Shown here piece by piece: positions 11,546 to 22,119 of a DNA stretch of 64,000 nt. Source of the DNA: Jaltomata sinuosa (Eukaryota; Streptophyta; Magnoliopsida; Solanales; Solanaceae); contig QJPP01001724.1 in assembly GCA_003996215.1 (NCBI GenBank), positions 248,001 to 312,000 on the forward strand, in the 5' to 3' direction. Under the pieces are notes generated by a model. That model was not told the DNA's origin. It made no database searches and saw nothing but the letters and a program-made list of their open reading frames with translations. The number at the start of each line of letters is the position of its first letter. Positions within the stretch are counted from its first letter, which is position 1. A program made the translations under genes and the position numbers.

Positions 11546-13105
11546 AGTTTTAGACCCGGTTACGCCTGGGCACCCTTGGAGGAGTTTTTGAGGCATTTTC
11601 TACTACTTTAGTCCCGGACAGGGTCTGGGCATGCATATTTGAGACTGGGTCTCTACCTTGATCCTGGACTTGCTTCCCGATGACATGTCTTGATACTGAG
11701 TTTTAGTATGGGGTCGGGGACCTCCATGGACCTTGCCGCTCTGGGCCTGGGGCTTCGGGATACGTGCACCAGAGGGAAGGGTATACGGTGGAGTAGAGGT
11801 ATACAGGCTGAGTCCTTCAATGGAACCTGCCTGCTGGGCCCGATTGGCACCAGAGGAGGTACATACAGTGGTTCTATTTCACACATCATATCATATCATA
11901 TCATGCATTGGATTCCACCCTTGTTTGCTGTGTGTTCAGTGTATGCTTCGATAGTATGGGATGCCGGAGGGTTTGCTTTCACTTGATTGTGTTCCTCGAT
12001 TGTATGGGCGGCCGTTGGGACTGTAGGTACACTATATTTACTCTTGTCTTTATTTAGAGCTTGTCTTGGCACCGGTTCTTGAAAAATTAGTGATGGCTAG
12101 CCTGTTGAGGATTTGGTTGGGGGATTTTTGATTATTGAGAGGGCTAGGGAGTCCTATCTTAATGAGGAACTTTTGTGTGGCCTTCTGAGCAGAGTGTGAG
12201 ACTCTAGATCTATCCTTATGGGAAATTGAGTGGTATCTCTCGGTTATTGTGGCCTAGTTATTTCATCCTAGGGTTGTACTTGTGAGGTGATGCCCTGGTT
12301 ATGCTATCATATGATTGGATTGGTGTTATGATATCCTTATACTGGTTGATTCCATTTTGAGTATGTTAGACTACTCTCCATCTTTTCCTTCCACTTGAGG
12401 TTATCGGTATACCACTATTTTCTCAACTCTCTCTACTTACTTATATTGTTGTGCAAGGACTCCAGGTGCGTTCTCCTTTCCTTCACCTGTGATTCTGTGT
12501 AATTGTATCTCTGTGCTAGCATGTGTTACTTAAAGCTCTTGGTTATGGATGATCTGTGCTAGCTCCTTGTGCCTTGCTTATTGCCTGAGTGACTGCTTTC
12601 TTGCTATCTGTTACTTACTGCTTTTATATCTTATATGTGCTCAGTCGGCCTATGATACCTACTGAGTACCCGTGGTTTTGGTGCTCATACTACACTTCTG
12701 CACTTTTTTGTGTAGATATTAGCTGAGCTTTCGCCATTGATCATGATGGAGACTCGTGCAGCTTTTGGATCTTTGAGACTAGGGTGAGCGCCTGACGGTC
12801 AGGGCTTGTCTATATCTCATCTGTTGTACTGTTGCTCCTTGTACTTTTGGAGGCAATTTATGTTGTATTTTGTTACCACTAGCACTTGTATTCTATTAGA
12901 AGCTTCTGTACTATTGATACCAAGTCTTGGAGTTGGTGTAGTTTCCTTAATGTATTTATATTTGAGTTTTGTTTTCGCTTATTTTTGTGTGCTGGTGCAT
13001 TTTGGTTAGGTAGTTGCCCATTACCAGCCGTTCTGGTCTACGGGAATTGGTTCGCCTATTGGGGGTTGTAGGTGCCATCATGACCTGAGAAATCGGGTCG
13101 TGACA

Positions 13106-13110
13106 AGGAG
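13106..13110 (+). repeat. Target-site duplication of element A, right copy (aggag)
   Basis: Exact match to 2462-2466. LINE coding sequence continues directly after it. Confidence 0.9.
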
Positions 13111-14408
13111 ATTCTTCAAGATGTTAAAGAGATGCCCAGTGATAAAGCACGAGGGGTGGATGGTTACCCCATTGAGTTCTACACTGCTAATTTGGACATA
13201 GTAAAGGAAGACCTATATGCAGTTGTCCAACAATTTTTTAAATCAGGGGTTATGATGAAAGCTAGGAATTGTACAACTATTACCTTAGTACCTAAAGTTC
13301 CTTCACTTACTTAGGCCACTGACTTTAGGCCTATATCTTGTTGTTCCACATTGTATAAAATTATTGCTAAAGTTCTTACAAGGAGGCTTAAGACTATGGT
13401 GAATAGCCTTGTGGGTGAATCACAATCAGCTTTCATTGAGGGGAGGAACATCACTAATAACATACTTCTAAGTCATGAGCTTTTTAAAGGGTGTACTGGG
13501 AAGTGGATTTCACCTAGATGTGTATTAAAAGTGGATCTTAGGAAAGTTTATTATACTTTAGAATGGCCTTTCCTTAAAGCTTTGTTGGTGCATCTTAGAT
13601 TTCCCCACAAATTCATAACATGGGTTATTGAGTGTGTTTCAACAGTAAGCTATTCCCTTCTAGTGAATGGTGGCCTGGCTAGACCTTTACAAGCAAAGAA
13701 GGGACTAAGGCATGGGGACTCCATGTCCCTATACCTCTTTGTGATAGCCATGGAGTACCTCAATAGAGAAATAAAGCTACTTAGTTCTAACAGGGACTTC
13801 AACTTCTTTACAAGATGTGGAAGATTGGGAGTGATACATATGTGCTTTGCTGATAATCTTTTAATTTTTTGCAGGGCTGATATTATCTCTATCACTTTAT
13901 TACAAAGAGCTTTTCAAAACTTCTTTGTTGTATCAGGTTTGCAGGCCAACGCAGAGAAGATCTCCATTTATGTGGCTGGTGTTACTCAGGATGTAAAGGC
14001 TGATATTCTCACATTGCTTGACTTTGTTGAAGGGTCCCTCCCATTCAAGTATCTGGGAGTACCACTGTCCACTAATAAGTTATCTATTCATTAGTGCATG
14101 CCATTAGTATATAAGATCACAGCTAAAGTAAGGTGCTGGTCAGTTAGGTTGCTTTCCTACTCTGGAAGATTTTAACTTATCAATCTGTGCTATTTGGAAT
14201 GCAGATCTATTGGGCACAAATCTTTGTCCTTCCAAAGAGAGTAATTAAACTTATTGAAGCTGCCTGTAGAACTTTCCTTTGGACTGGTCAGTGGGAGATG
14301 TCGATGAAGGCTCTAGTATCCTGGGAGAAGGTCTGTCAACCAGGTGTTGCTGGAGGCCTTAATGTGGTTGCACTTGGTGCTTGGAACAAGGCATCCATAC
14401 TTAAATAA
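13106..14408 (+). pseudogene. LINE reverse transcriptase (broken)
   Basis: This continues the LINE ORF from 2466. The frame at 13132-13314 has the non-LTR RT opening (M-P-S-D-K-A-R-G-V-D-G-Y-P). A stop at 13312 separates it from a 247-residue frame at 13351-14094 covering the RT fingers and palm: L-Y-K-I-I-A-K-V-L, S-Q-S-A-F-I-E-G-R, and G-L-R-H-G-D-S-M-S. The catalytic F/YADD box near 13846-13857 reads FADN, so the second aspartate is lost. A thumb-like segment follows at 14187-14408. It would synthesise LINE cDNA at the nicked target, but the stops and the active-site change make it non-functional. Confidence 0.9.
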
Positions 14409-15321
14409 TTATGGGCTATATCTATGAAGAAAGACTCCCTCTGGATTAAGTGGATACACTATTACTTCATAAAAAACCAGGATTTGGAGACTATGATCAC
14501 ACCCAAGAATGCAGCATGGGTGGTGAGGAAGATTATTGACAGTCGAGAAGTGCTGACCCAACAAAATAATACCCCAGGTGGCCTTGTCTAGGAGCTGAGT
14601 AAGCTGGTTAAGAAGGGCAAGTTTCAGACTAAAGAAGCTTATCCAAATATGCAAAAACAACTTCCTAGAGCTCCATGGAAGTGCTTAACTCTACATAGGT
14701 ACATACTTCTCAGGCACAGGTTCCATATTTCGCTGGCAGTGCAACAACGATTGTCCACTATTGTACGACTGCAAAAGTTTGGTATCCAGGTCCCTATGTA
14801 CTGTGCCTTTTGTGCACAAGAGGTGGAGACGTTTACTCATTTGTTTTTCTCATGTTCCTATAGCTCTCAGGTGTGGTCTAGGTTACTGAACTGGCTGCAT
14901 CTGATTAGAAACATTGGGCCATGGAAATAAGAGCTGGATTGGATCTGCCAATCTGCCACAAGTCAAAGCAAAGGAATAGGATGGCAGAAATCACTTGCTG
15001 CATATTTGCAATGTTTGTATACTGCATATGAAGGGACAAAAACATCATACGATTTCATCATGGAAGGGTTGATATAGGAAAGACTTACTGGGAGATAGTA
15101 ATGCATATCCACATCAAAAAGAGGAACACTGCAGGATGGCATGACTCATTGATACAATTAAATTGTTTTCCCTAGTAATGTATAGGCTATTTCTTTAGGT
15201 GATATGAGTAGGAGTACCCCTTTTGAGGTTATTTTTGTTTTGAGGTAGTTGGTCTGCTTATACCTGTGTTTGTAATGTGTAACTTTTGATTAATAAAATA
15301 GGTTGTTAATCAAAAAAAAAA
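14409..15321 (+). pseudogene. LINE C-terminal zinc finger (zf-RVT) and 3' UTR
   Basis: The frame at 14649-14930 holds the zf-RVT pattern of plant LINEs: W-K at the start, then C-A-F-C, H-L-F-F-S-C and a V-W pair. It is separated from the RT by stops. A 3' UTR of about 390 bp follows, with an AATAAA signal at 15292-15297 and a tail of ten A residues ending at 15321, which marks the LINE 3' end. Confidence 0.8.
15292..15297 (+). terminator. LINE poly-A signal
   Basis: AATAAA about 15 bases before the genomic poly-A tail (15312-15321). Confidence 0.7.
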
Positions 15322-15984
15322 TATTGTTGAATGTGTATGACTAATGGGTTGTAATTGAAGGTTTGATGTTCCCAATTATAGAAGGGGTAATGTCTTTCTT
15401 AAGGGAAATCATTGAGTTCTTCCAGGAAAGTCTGAGAACCCAGATGATTTTGTTTTGGGTCATAGCATGCTTAGCCCTGTTGAGTTATGGTTGGTGTTAT
15501 TTCTTGGTGCCAAGTGCATATCATATATATAGCTCTATGAATCACATAAGTAACACACAAGAACACAAGGAACCAAAAAGTTCAAACTATTTCTTTGTGC
15601 TTTTCGCATGTGACGCGGAGATCATTATGTGTGAAATGCACAAGGCGCCACACCTTGTTGAAAAATATTTTCAGCTCACTGGATTAGGGGCAAAGTGTTG
15701 TGTGACACATATTCTCTCTGGTGCAGTTTGCATCAGCCTTCGCACCTTAAAGTAGAAACCAACACAGGTTCTGGTAGCTGGTGTGAAGCATACTTCTCTT
15801 GGTGCAGTCCGCAGGAGGTTCGCACAAGACATCAGTTACCTGTTTTGTTTTTCTTCTTCTTTGCATTCTATTCTTTTCAATTAGTTAATTTCTTGTAGTG
15901 TTATCTTCTCTTAATTAAGTCAAGCATGCAAGCACATGGTGAGTATAAGCATTGTTTCTGCCACTAACATGCTTTTGCAGGAAT
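15322..15984 (+). other. Flank upstream of a transposon-protein ORF, no clear gene
   Basis: This DNA joins the LINE tail to the ORF starting at 15985. A 130-residue open frame (15363-15755) has a hydrophobic stretch near residues 25-50 but no family I recognise. The sequence around 15720-15830 has repeated 'tctctggtgcagt' phrases. It probably belongs to the same transposon as the ORF downstream. Confidence 0.35.
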
Positions 15985-16208
15985 ATGGGTCCTACTAAGC
16001 GTCATCCAAAGAACCATTCTAATAATCAAGCATCAACATCTAAGATTCCGATTACACCTGGGCAATATAAGGGGCCATCTAAATCACAAATCCAGTTTGG
16101 CCTCAAGGGGAAAAAGGCGTACTATATTATGTTTTGGGAAAACCCACCATTCTTGAAAGTGAAAGGGTTTGATGTGGAAGCCTTTGAAGCTGATTTCCTA
16201 AACATACA
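15985..16208 (+). pseudogene. Plant transposon-protein ORF, N-terminal part
   Basis: The frame begins M-G-P-T-K-R-H-P and is basic and Ser/Asn-rich for about 40 residues. The start of the domain annotated in plant genomes as 'putative plant transposon protein' (PF20167) follows: K-G-F-D-V-E-A-F-E near its end. The frame is cut at 16208 by element B. Removing B and one copy of its target duplication restores an open reading into 25541 onwards. The family is abundant in Solanaceae repeats and its biochemical role is not established. Confidence 0.65.
16204..16208 (+). repeat. Target-site duplication of element B, left copy (ataca)
   Basis: It pairs with atacc at 25539-25543 with one mismatch. 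The interrupted ORF reads through cleanly when joined here, supporting the junction. Confidence 0.75.
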
Positions 16209-18444
16209 TGTCATGCCCCGAGGTTACCCCCTCTCCCCCAGGCATAACATGGGACTTGGGACCACAAGTTCCCCAAGTTAACCCTAGGTCATAACATACT
16301 CAGACATTCATAAGAAAATATAGAGGAAGCATACTAAGTGATGACAGGCAACCATAACTAAATAAGAACAATGTCTAAGAAGTACCAAATCCAAACACGG
16401 AATACAAGTCTAGCTATGTCTGAAGCCTCTAAACTGTCATAAGAGTTGATGGGACAACACCCCAACTAACTCAAGAATCTAAAATAAATATAAACAAAAT
16501 AACTAGACTGATACTAGTCCTCGAAGAATGAGGACTCACCAACCACTATCTGGATATACATCGTCGTCTAGCCACGAGCCTGCGGAGAGAGACTGAATCT
16601 GCATCATCAAGAGGATGCAACGCAAGATATGCATCAGCACTATAGGATGTACCGCGTATGTGAGATATGTATAAATGTAGTAAAACGTACTTAAAACATA
16701 TTTAAAAATGAATCCATGTATAATAAGAGAAATCATAAGAAATGTCATAATTTAAGCATATGGTAAGAGATATCAAAGCAAAAGACTTAAAAACATTTAT
16801 ACAGGAGTTACTTATAACCGACAATAGACCATTTGAGCTACATAGAATCTAACTATATAACCCTAGTTAGAAAAGCTGCCCTAAACCCTGCCAAGGTAAG
16901 GGACACCATAATCCAACTATATAACCCTAGTTAACAAAGTTGCCCTAATCCCCGATAAAGCACAGGACACCATGATCAAATATGGAACTACTTTCATAAA
17001 CCCTTACGGCGATTCATAACCTACATTGCAATGTAGTTTTTTACTTGGGTTATCAAACCCTCATCACTCGGTGCTATATACTTCTCCCAAAACATACATA
17101 TAGCTCATAATATACTTGTGGCATATCTGATGCAAAATCTGTTTTGAAAGCATAAGGGTATATTTGATACCATGCAATTCACATTGCTTAGGTAAACCAA
17201 TCTAGATGCCTAACCTTTTCATAAAACACAGGGACATATCTAATGTCATGCAATTCATGCTTCAAAATGTTTTAAAACACAGGGACATATCTAATGTCAT
17301 GCAATTCATGCTTCAAAATCCTTAAAACTTAGCATATCCATAATTCAAAACATATTTTTCTTTCTAAATCCATAACTTGTAAAATAAGGCATGCACTTTC
17401 ATAAATAGATATAGCCATGTTATCTAAACATGCCAATTTTCACTTGAAATAATGTAATTCAATAAAATTATGCTAGAAATCATCTTTAATGCATGGGCTT
17501 TTGAAATCAATTGAGGAACCTCAAATAAATCATAGATAAGTAATGATAAATCATGAATTGAAGCTTTAAATTTGAACCCATAAGTTTTCCCCAAATTTGG
17601 TGAGAACCCTAATTTCACAAATCCATAAATCAAAGTAAAAATCATGAATTTTGGGCATAAGGGTGAATGAAATCCCTTATTGAAGACCCACATACCTTAT
17701 TTAAGCTTTCTTGATCTAAGATGAAAAGAAATGGAGGCTTGAACTTCGAGCTTGAGACTTGGAGCTTGAATGAGTTCTTTCTTCTTTTGGAATATAATTG
17801 CTTAGAATGAGAAGAGTTTAGGCTATTAGGGAATAAGACCCTACTAAAAATGGTCAAATCGACCTCACTTAGGAGTTAAAAAGATGGGTAATTACAAAAA
17901 TACCCCTTAGATTTAATTAAGAAAAAGCTGTAAAAAGTTCGGCTTAAGAGATCACGGGTGCATTCCACGAGCCGTAGAATGAACCACGACTCGTGGTTTC
18001 CACTCGTGGTTCCTAGCCCAAAATTCATGCTACAAAAGAGATTCTACGAGTCAACACAATTGACAGTAGTTTGAACTATGGTCCATAGACCAATTCATAG
18101 TTCTTGGAGAATTTGGCAGACCTAAGATCAAGTTCCACGAGTTAGCAGGACGGTCTGTAGTTTAAACTGCGAGCGGTAGAAGCCAATCATGGTTCCTAGG
18201 GAAATGGTCAACCCTCTAATCAGATTTCACAAGTGGACAGGATGGGCCATAAACTAAACCATGGTCCATAGAACCAACTCGTGGTTCTCATACCAGGGAC
18301 TAAACCAATAGACTTAAACCACGACTTCATTCCATGGCTCGTGCTTGAAACCATGGTCCATTGTTTGGACCTGTAATTTCTGGGAAGTAAAAAAATTTCA
18401 GAGACTTTAAGTTTAAAAGCTGAATTGAATTCTGGGGTGTTACA
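16209..18444 (-). repeat. Element B 3' LTR
   Basis: Collinear with 23489-25538. It contains a direct 54-bp duplication at about 17224-17325 (an 'aaaacacagggacatatcta' phrase occurs twice) that the other LTR lacks. Near its right end it has a cluster of 'ccacgag/ctcgtgg' palindromic motifs at 17960-18370. Confidence 0.9.
17982..17998. repeat. Perfect short palindrome in the LTR of element B
   Basis: AACCACGA and TCGTGGTT are separated by one base. Related half-sites (actcgtggtt, gaaccacg) recur at least six times between 17960 and 18370, and again in degraded form at 25060-25480 and 27550-27900. As the cluster lies in the U3 part of minus-strand LTRs it could be a transcription-factor site array (inference). 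Confidence 0.6.
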
Positions 18445-18446
18445 AT

Positions 18447-18470
18447 ATCTTCTCCTTGGGATCATTCGTC
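18447..18470 (-). promoter_or_regulatory. Polypurine tract of element B
   Basis: Read on the minus strand, 'gaggacgaatgatcccaagg' precedes the 3' LTR. The same phrase stands in this position in element E and, in worn form, in element C. Confidence 0.75.
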
Positions 18471-18783
18471 CTCAAATGAAGACTAAGCAAGGAAAATTGG
18501 ATAGAAAATATCCCAACAAAACAACAAAACATAAAACTTAAGGATAAACATAAGAACTGAGCTTTTCAACTTAAAACATGATTGAACTAACTTCGAAAAC
18601 CATTAATGCATGCTAGGATCATGAGGGTAACTCATGGAATAGAATCGAGGGACATACTAAGGAGGAAACTATTACCTCAAGATGAAACTGAGTCAGAAGG
18701 AAAGAGTTGGGGGTACTTGGATTTTATGCGTGATTTCGCTTCCCAAGTAGCTCCCTCAACAAGTTGATTTGTCCAAAGGACCT

Positions 18784-19164
18784 TTACCAAAGCGAGACCT
18801 TTTTTCTCAACCTCCGAATATGACGATCAAGAATCTCCACGGGAACTTCCTCATAAAGAAGGCTATCCTTCACATTCATATCCTCCAAACGAATAATAAA
18901 GGTCGGGTCACCAATAGACTTCTTCAACAAAGAAACATGGAAAACTGGATGAACCGCTTCTAATTCTATTGTCAAATCCAACTCATAAGCAACACTACAA
19001 ACTCTCCTTAGAATTAAATTAGGACTGATATAGCAGGGACTAAGCTTCCCTTTCTTACAAAATCTCATCACACTCTTCATGGGTGACTCCTTCAGAAACA
19101 ACCAATCATCAACCTCAAACTCCAACTCTCTTCTTCTCACATCTGCATACGATTTTTGTCGACT
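18784..19164 (-). pseudogene. Element B integrase C-terminal (GPY/chromo-like) region
   Basis: A 118-residue frame begins R-R-R-E-L-E-F-E-V-D-D-W. It carries the module following the Ty3/gypsy integrase core: G-K-L-S-P-C-Y-I-S-P (GPY/F-like, the GP pair changed to SP), V-A-Y-E-L-D-L, then H-P-V-F-H-V-S-L-L-K-K and the V-E-I-L-D-R segment. It is in the same frame as the upstream integrase pieces but separated from them by a stop. In chromoviruses this region helps choose integration sites. Confidence 0.8.
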
Positions 19165-19887
19165 CTAAGCAGTCTTCAACCTCTTCATAATGATCTGAAC
19201 CTTCTCCATAGTCTCATTAACCAAATCTGTACCAATCAAGGCTGTCTCACCTACCTTAAACCAACCAATAGGAGATCTACACCTCCGCCCATAAAGTGCC
19301 TCATAAGGAGCCATCTGGATGCTAGAATGAAAGTTGTTGTTGTAGGCAAACTCGATAAGAGGTAAGTGATCATACCAACTACCTTTGAAATCAATCACAC
19401 AAGCTCTCAACATATCATCCAAAGTCTGAGTAGTATGCTCTGCCTAGCCATCTGTTTGTGGGTGAAAAGTTATGCTAAGCTTTACCTGGGTACCAAGACC
19501 CTTTTGAAATGATCTCCAAAACTGAGATGTAAACTGAGTACCCCTGTCTGAAATGATAGACAATGGAACACCATACCACCTGACTATCTCCCAAATGTAG
19601 AGTCTGGCATAATCATCTACTGAATTTGTAGTCTTAACATCTAAGAAGTGAGCAGATTTAGTCATTCTGTACACAATAACCCAAATAGAATCATGTTGCC
19701 TACAAGTACGAGGAAAACCAGTAATGAAGTCCATATTGATCGCTTCCCACATCCAAGTACGAAGATAAATATCTTGAGTCATACTACCCGGTCGCTGATG
19801 CTCTAACTTCACTTGTTGATAGTTGGGGCACTTAGCCAAAAACCTGATGTGTCCCTCCTCATGCCATTCCACCAATATACTTCCCAT
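19165..19887 (-). pseudogene. Element B integrase core (broken)
   Basis: Two frames (19444-19887 and 19165-19422) are in register but separated by a stop. The first has the end of the zinc-binding region (C-P-N-Y-Q-Q, second cysteine lost) and catalytic acids in M-D-F-I-T-G and S-D-R-G-T-Q-F. The second follows the stop, with the A-E-H glutamate region, D-D-M-L-R-A-C and the A-Y-N-N-N-F and A-L-Y-G-R-R-C blocks. The DDE triad is partly recognisable, but the stop between the acids inactivates it. Confidence 0.88.
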
Positions 19888-20069
19888 AGGTCACAGTACA
19901 TCTTTGTGGCACCGGGGTGAATAGAATACCTGGAGCTATAAGCCTATTTCAAAATTCTCTTTCTTAACCCATCTACGCCAGGAACACACAATTGACCCTG
20001 ATATTAAAGCATACCGTCTCCCCCTTAGGAGAAAACATCTACACTTTGCTGATGGATTGCACCCTTCAG

Positions 20070-20663
20070 CTAGTGCAAAATAAAATCAGTGTCTTTCTTT
20101 TCATTCACTCCAGCTACCAAAGATGATTCAGAACCATTCTGAACAATAACACCACCTTCTGTCAAATTTATATGGCGAACTTCTGATCGAGCAAGTCGAT
20201 GAACATCCTTGGACAACTCCTTCTTACAATTATCAACCGAAGACATACTACCCATAGACAATCTACTAAGTGCATCTGCCACAACATTGGCTTTACCCAG
20301 ATGGTAAAGCACACTCATGTCATAATCCTTAAGAAGCTCAAGCCACCTCGGTTGACAAAGATTCATTTCCTTTTGAGTGAACAGATACTGAAGACTCTTA
20401 TTATTAGCGAACACATCCACATGAACACCATACAAGTAGTGTCTCCAAATCTTCAATGTAAAAAGCATGGCCTCCAACTCAAGATCATGGGTAGGATAGT
20501 TTTTCTCATGAATCTTAAGTTGTCTAGAAGCATAAGCAATCCCCTTGCCATGCTGCATCAAGACACAACCCAAACCAATTCTAAAACCATTACAATACAC
20601 AACAAAGTCATCTAGGCCCTCGTGTAGAGCCAACACTAGAGCTGTGGTCAATCTAGGCTTCAA
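20070..20663 (-). pseudogene. Element B RNase H and connection
   Basis: This frame includes the RNase H domain: V-V-Y-C-N-G-F (normally Y-C-D-A-S, so the first catalytic aspartate is asparagine), H-D-L-E-L-E-A and the A-N-N-K-S-L-Q block (normally T-D-H-K-S-L). It is followed by the A-D-A-L-S-R linker. Two of the catalytic acids are changed, so no RNase H activity is expected. Confidence 0.85.
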
Positions 20664-21590
20664 TACCTAAAATTTCTTCTCACATAGATCAGAATATTGA
20701 AATTTTTCCTTCTTCTGAGTCAACCGATTCAATAGGGCAGCAATGTAAGAAAACCCCTTCACAAATCTCATGTAGTAACTAGCCAAACCCAAAAAGCTCC
20801 TAATATCAGACGGAAAAGTGGGTCTAGGATAGTTCTTTACTGCCTCAATCTTTTGAGAATCAACTCTCATACCATCTTTAGTCATAGTATGACCTAGAAA
20901 AGTAATAGACTACATCTAAAACTCAAACTTGCTAAGCATAGCAAAAACTTGTCGGTCCTTCAGAGTTATCAACACCACTCTCAAATGGTCCGCATGCTCC
21001 TTCTTACTCCGAGAGTAGATAAGGATATCATCAATGAACACAATCACACACATATCCAAATACTGCTTGAACACATAGTTTATCAAATCCATTAAAGCTA
21101 TATGAGCATTCGTTAGTCCAAAAGATATAACCACAAATTCATAATGACCATACCGAGTTTTGAAGGTTGTATTTGGAATGTCACACTCTCAAACACGAAG
21201 CTAATGATAACCGGATCTAAGGTCGATCTTGGAGAATTAATTGGCACCCTGAAGCTGATCAAACAAGTCATCAATCATAGGAATGGGATACTTATTATAG
21301 ATTGTGACCTTGTTCAACTGACAGTAGTCGATACACATTATGAGGGAACCATATTTCTTTCGCATGAATAAGACTGGAGCACCCCATGGAGAGATGTATG
21401 GTCACATAAAACCCTTATCAAGAAGGTCTTTCAACTGGTCCTTCAATTCCTTAAGCTCTATGGGAGCCATCCTATAAGGAGGAATATAGATAGGATACAT
21501 AACTGGAAGAAGATTTATTCTAAAGTCGACTCTCCCACTTGGGAGGGACTCCACACAAATATTCAAGAAACACTTCTGGACACTCATTCA
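20664..21590 (-). pseudogene. Element B reverse transcriptase (broken)
   Basis: Same-frame pieces at 21402-21587, 20916-21134 and 20667-20885 are separated by stops. Visible are P-P-Y-R-M-A-P, W-G-A-P-V-L-F, an intact F-I-D-D-I-L-I-Y-S-R catalytic box around 21020-21050, and the F-L-G-L-A-S-Y-Y connection. This enzyme copied the element's RNA to DNA. It is inactive here because of at least six in-frame stops. Confidence 0.9.
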
Positions 21591-21639
21591 CAACAAGAAC
21601 TAACTGGAGAGATGGGGTTTTGGACTCAGTGTCCATAAC

Positions 21640-22119
21640 CCAAACTATATGATAGACAACCCTTAGAAATCATCTTCCTAACCTTGAGATAAGATATGAA
21701 ATGACCCTTTGAGGATGGAGGACTACCTTTCCACTCTAAGACAGGTTTGGAAACTTGAAACTGATGACTCGAGTATGACAATCAATCGTGGCATAACATG
21801 CATACAACCAATCCATACAAAAAATAACATCAAAATTGGTCATCTATAACACTACTAGATCCGCTAAAGTGACTCTATGAAGGACTGAGATACATCAATT
21901 TTGGTAGATTCTTTTGGCTAGGACTGACTTTCCAACTTGAGTAGAAACACAAAAGGGTTCTAAAAGTTGTTCAGGGCAAATTTCGAACTTGCAAGCAATA
22001 TATGGGGTCACAATAGTTAAGGAGGCACCCGAATCAAATAAAGCGTACACATCAAGAGAGAAGACTTTCAACATATTAGTAATAATATCCGGTGAACTCT
22101 CCTAGTCTTGGCATGAGGA
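21640..22119 (-). pseudogene. Element B protease
   Basis: The retropepsin active site reads A-L-F-D-S-G-A-S at about 22028-22045 and is intact. It is followed by the V-S-T-Q-V-G-K-S block and a C-M-D-W-L motif (usually GMDWL). Several stops interrupt the frame. The protease would mature the gag-pol polyprotein. Confidence 0.75.

Larger units (their letters stand above)
2467..13105 (+). mobile_element. Element A: full-length LTR retrotransposon with giant LTRs
   Basis: This 10.6 kb element starts with TG, ends with CA and is flanked by a 5-bp duplication (aggag). Its LTRs are 3.5 and 3.8 kb, so two thirds of the element is LTR. The primer binding site follows the first LTR at 5968-5979. The internal region of about 3.3 kb has two gag zinc knuckles and scattered, collapsed relics of Ty3/gypsy pol, with no usable RT. 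It cannot be autonomous as it stands and presumably was mobilised in trans by a Ty3/gypsy relative (inference). Element D on the other strand is a second member with a conserved internal region, so the collapsed state was inherited through transposition. Confidence 0.9.
9278..13105 (+). repeat. Element A 3' LTR
   Basis: The full 3828-bp LTR begins 'tgtaatgaccc' and ends 'gggtcgtgaca'. It includes a TATA box at 9959-9966, the 46-bp repeat pair at 11454-11545, and the block at 11560-11890 that recurs in every family member in this window. It is the most complete + strand copy and the best reference for the family. Confidence 0.9.

Noticed and set aside
15363..15755. 130-residue ORF with a hydrophobic segment
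   Set aside because: No family recognised, no conserved motif, and a 42-base 'gt...ag' downstream is too short to be a plant intron. Left as flank.
20199..20615. 138-residue ORF on the + strand
   Set aside because: Antisense shadow of the RNase H region of element B.
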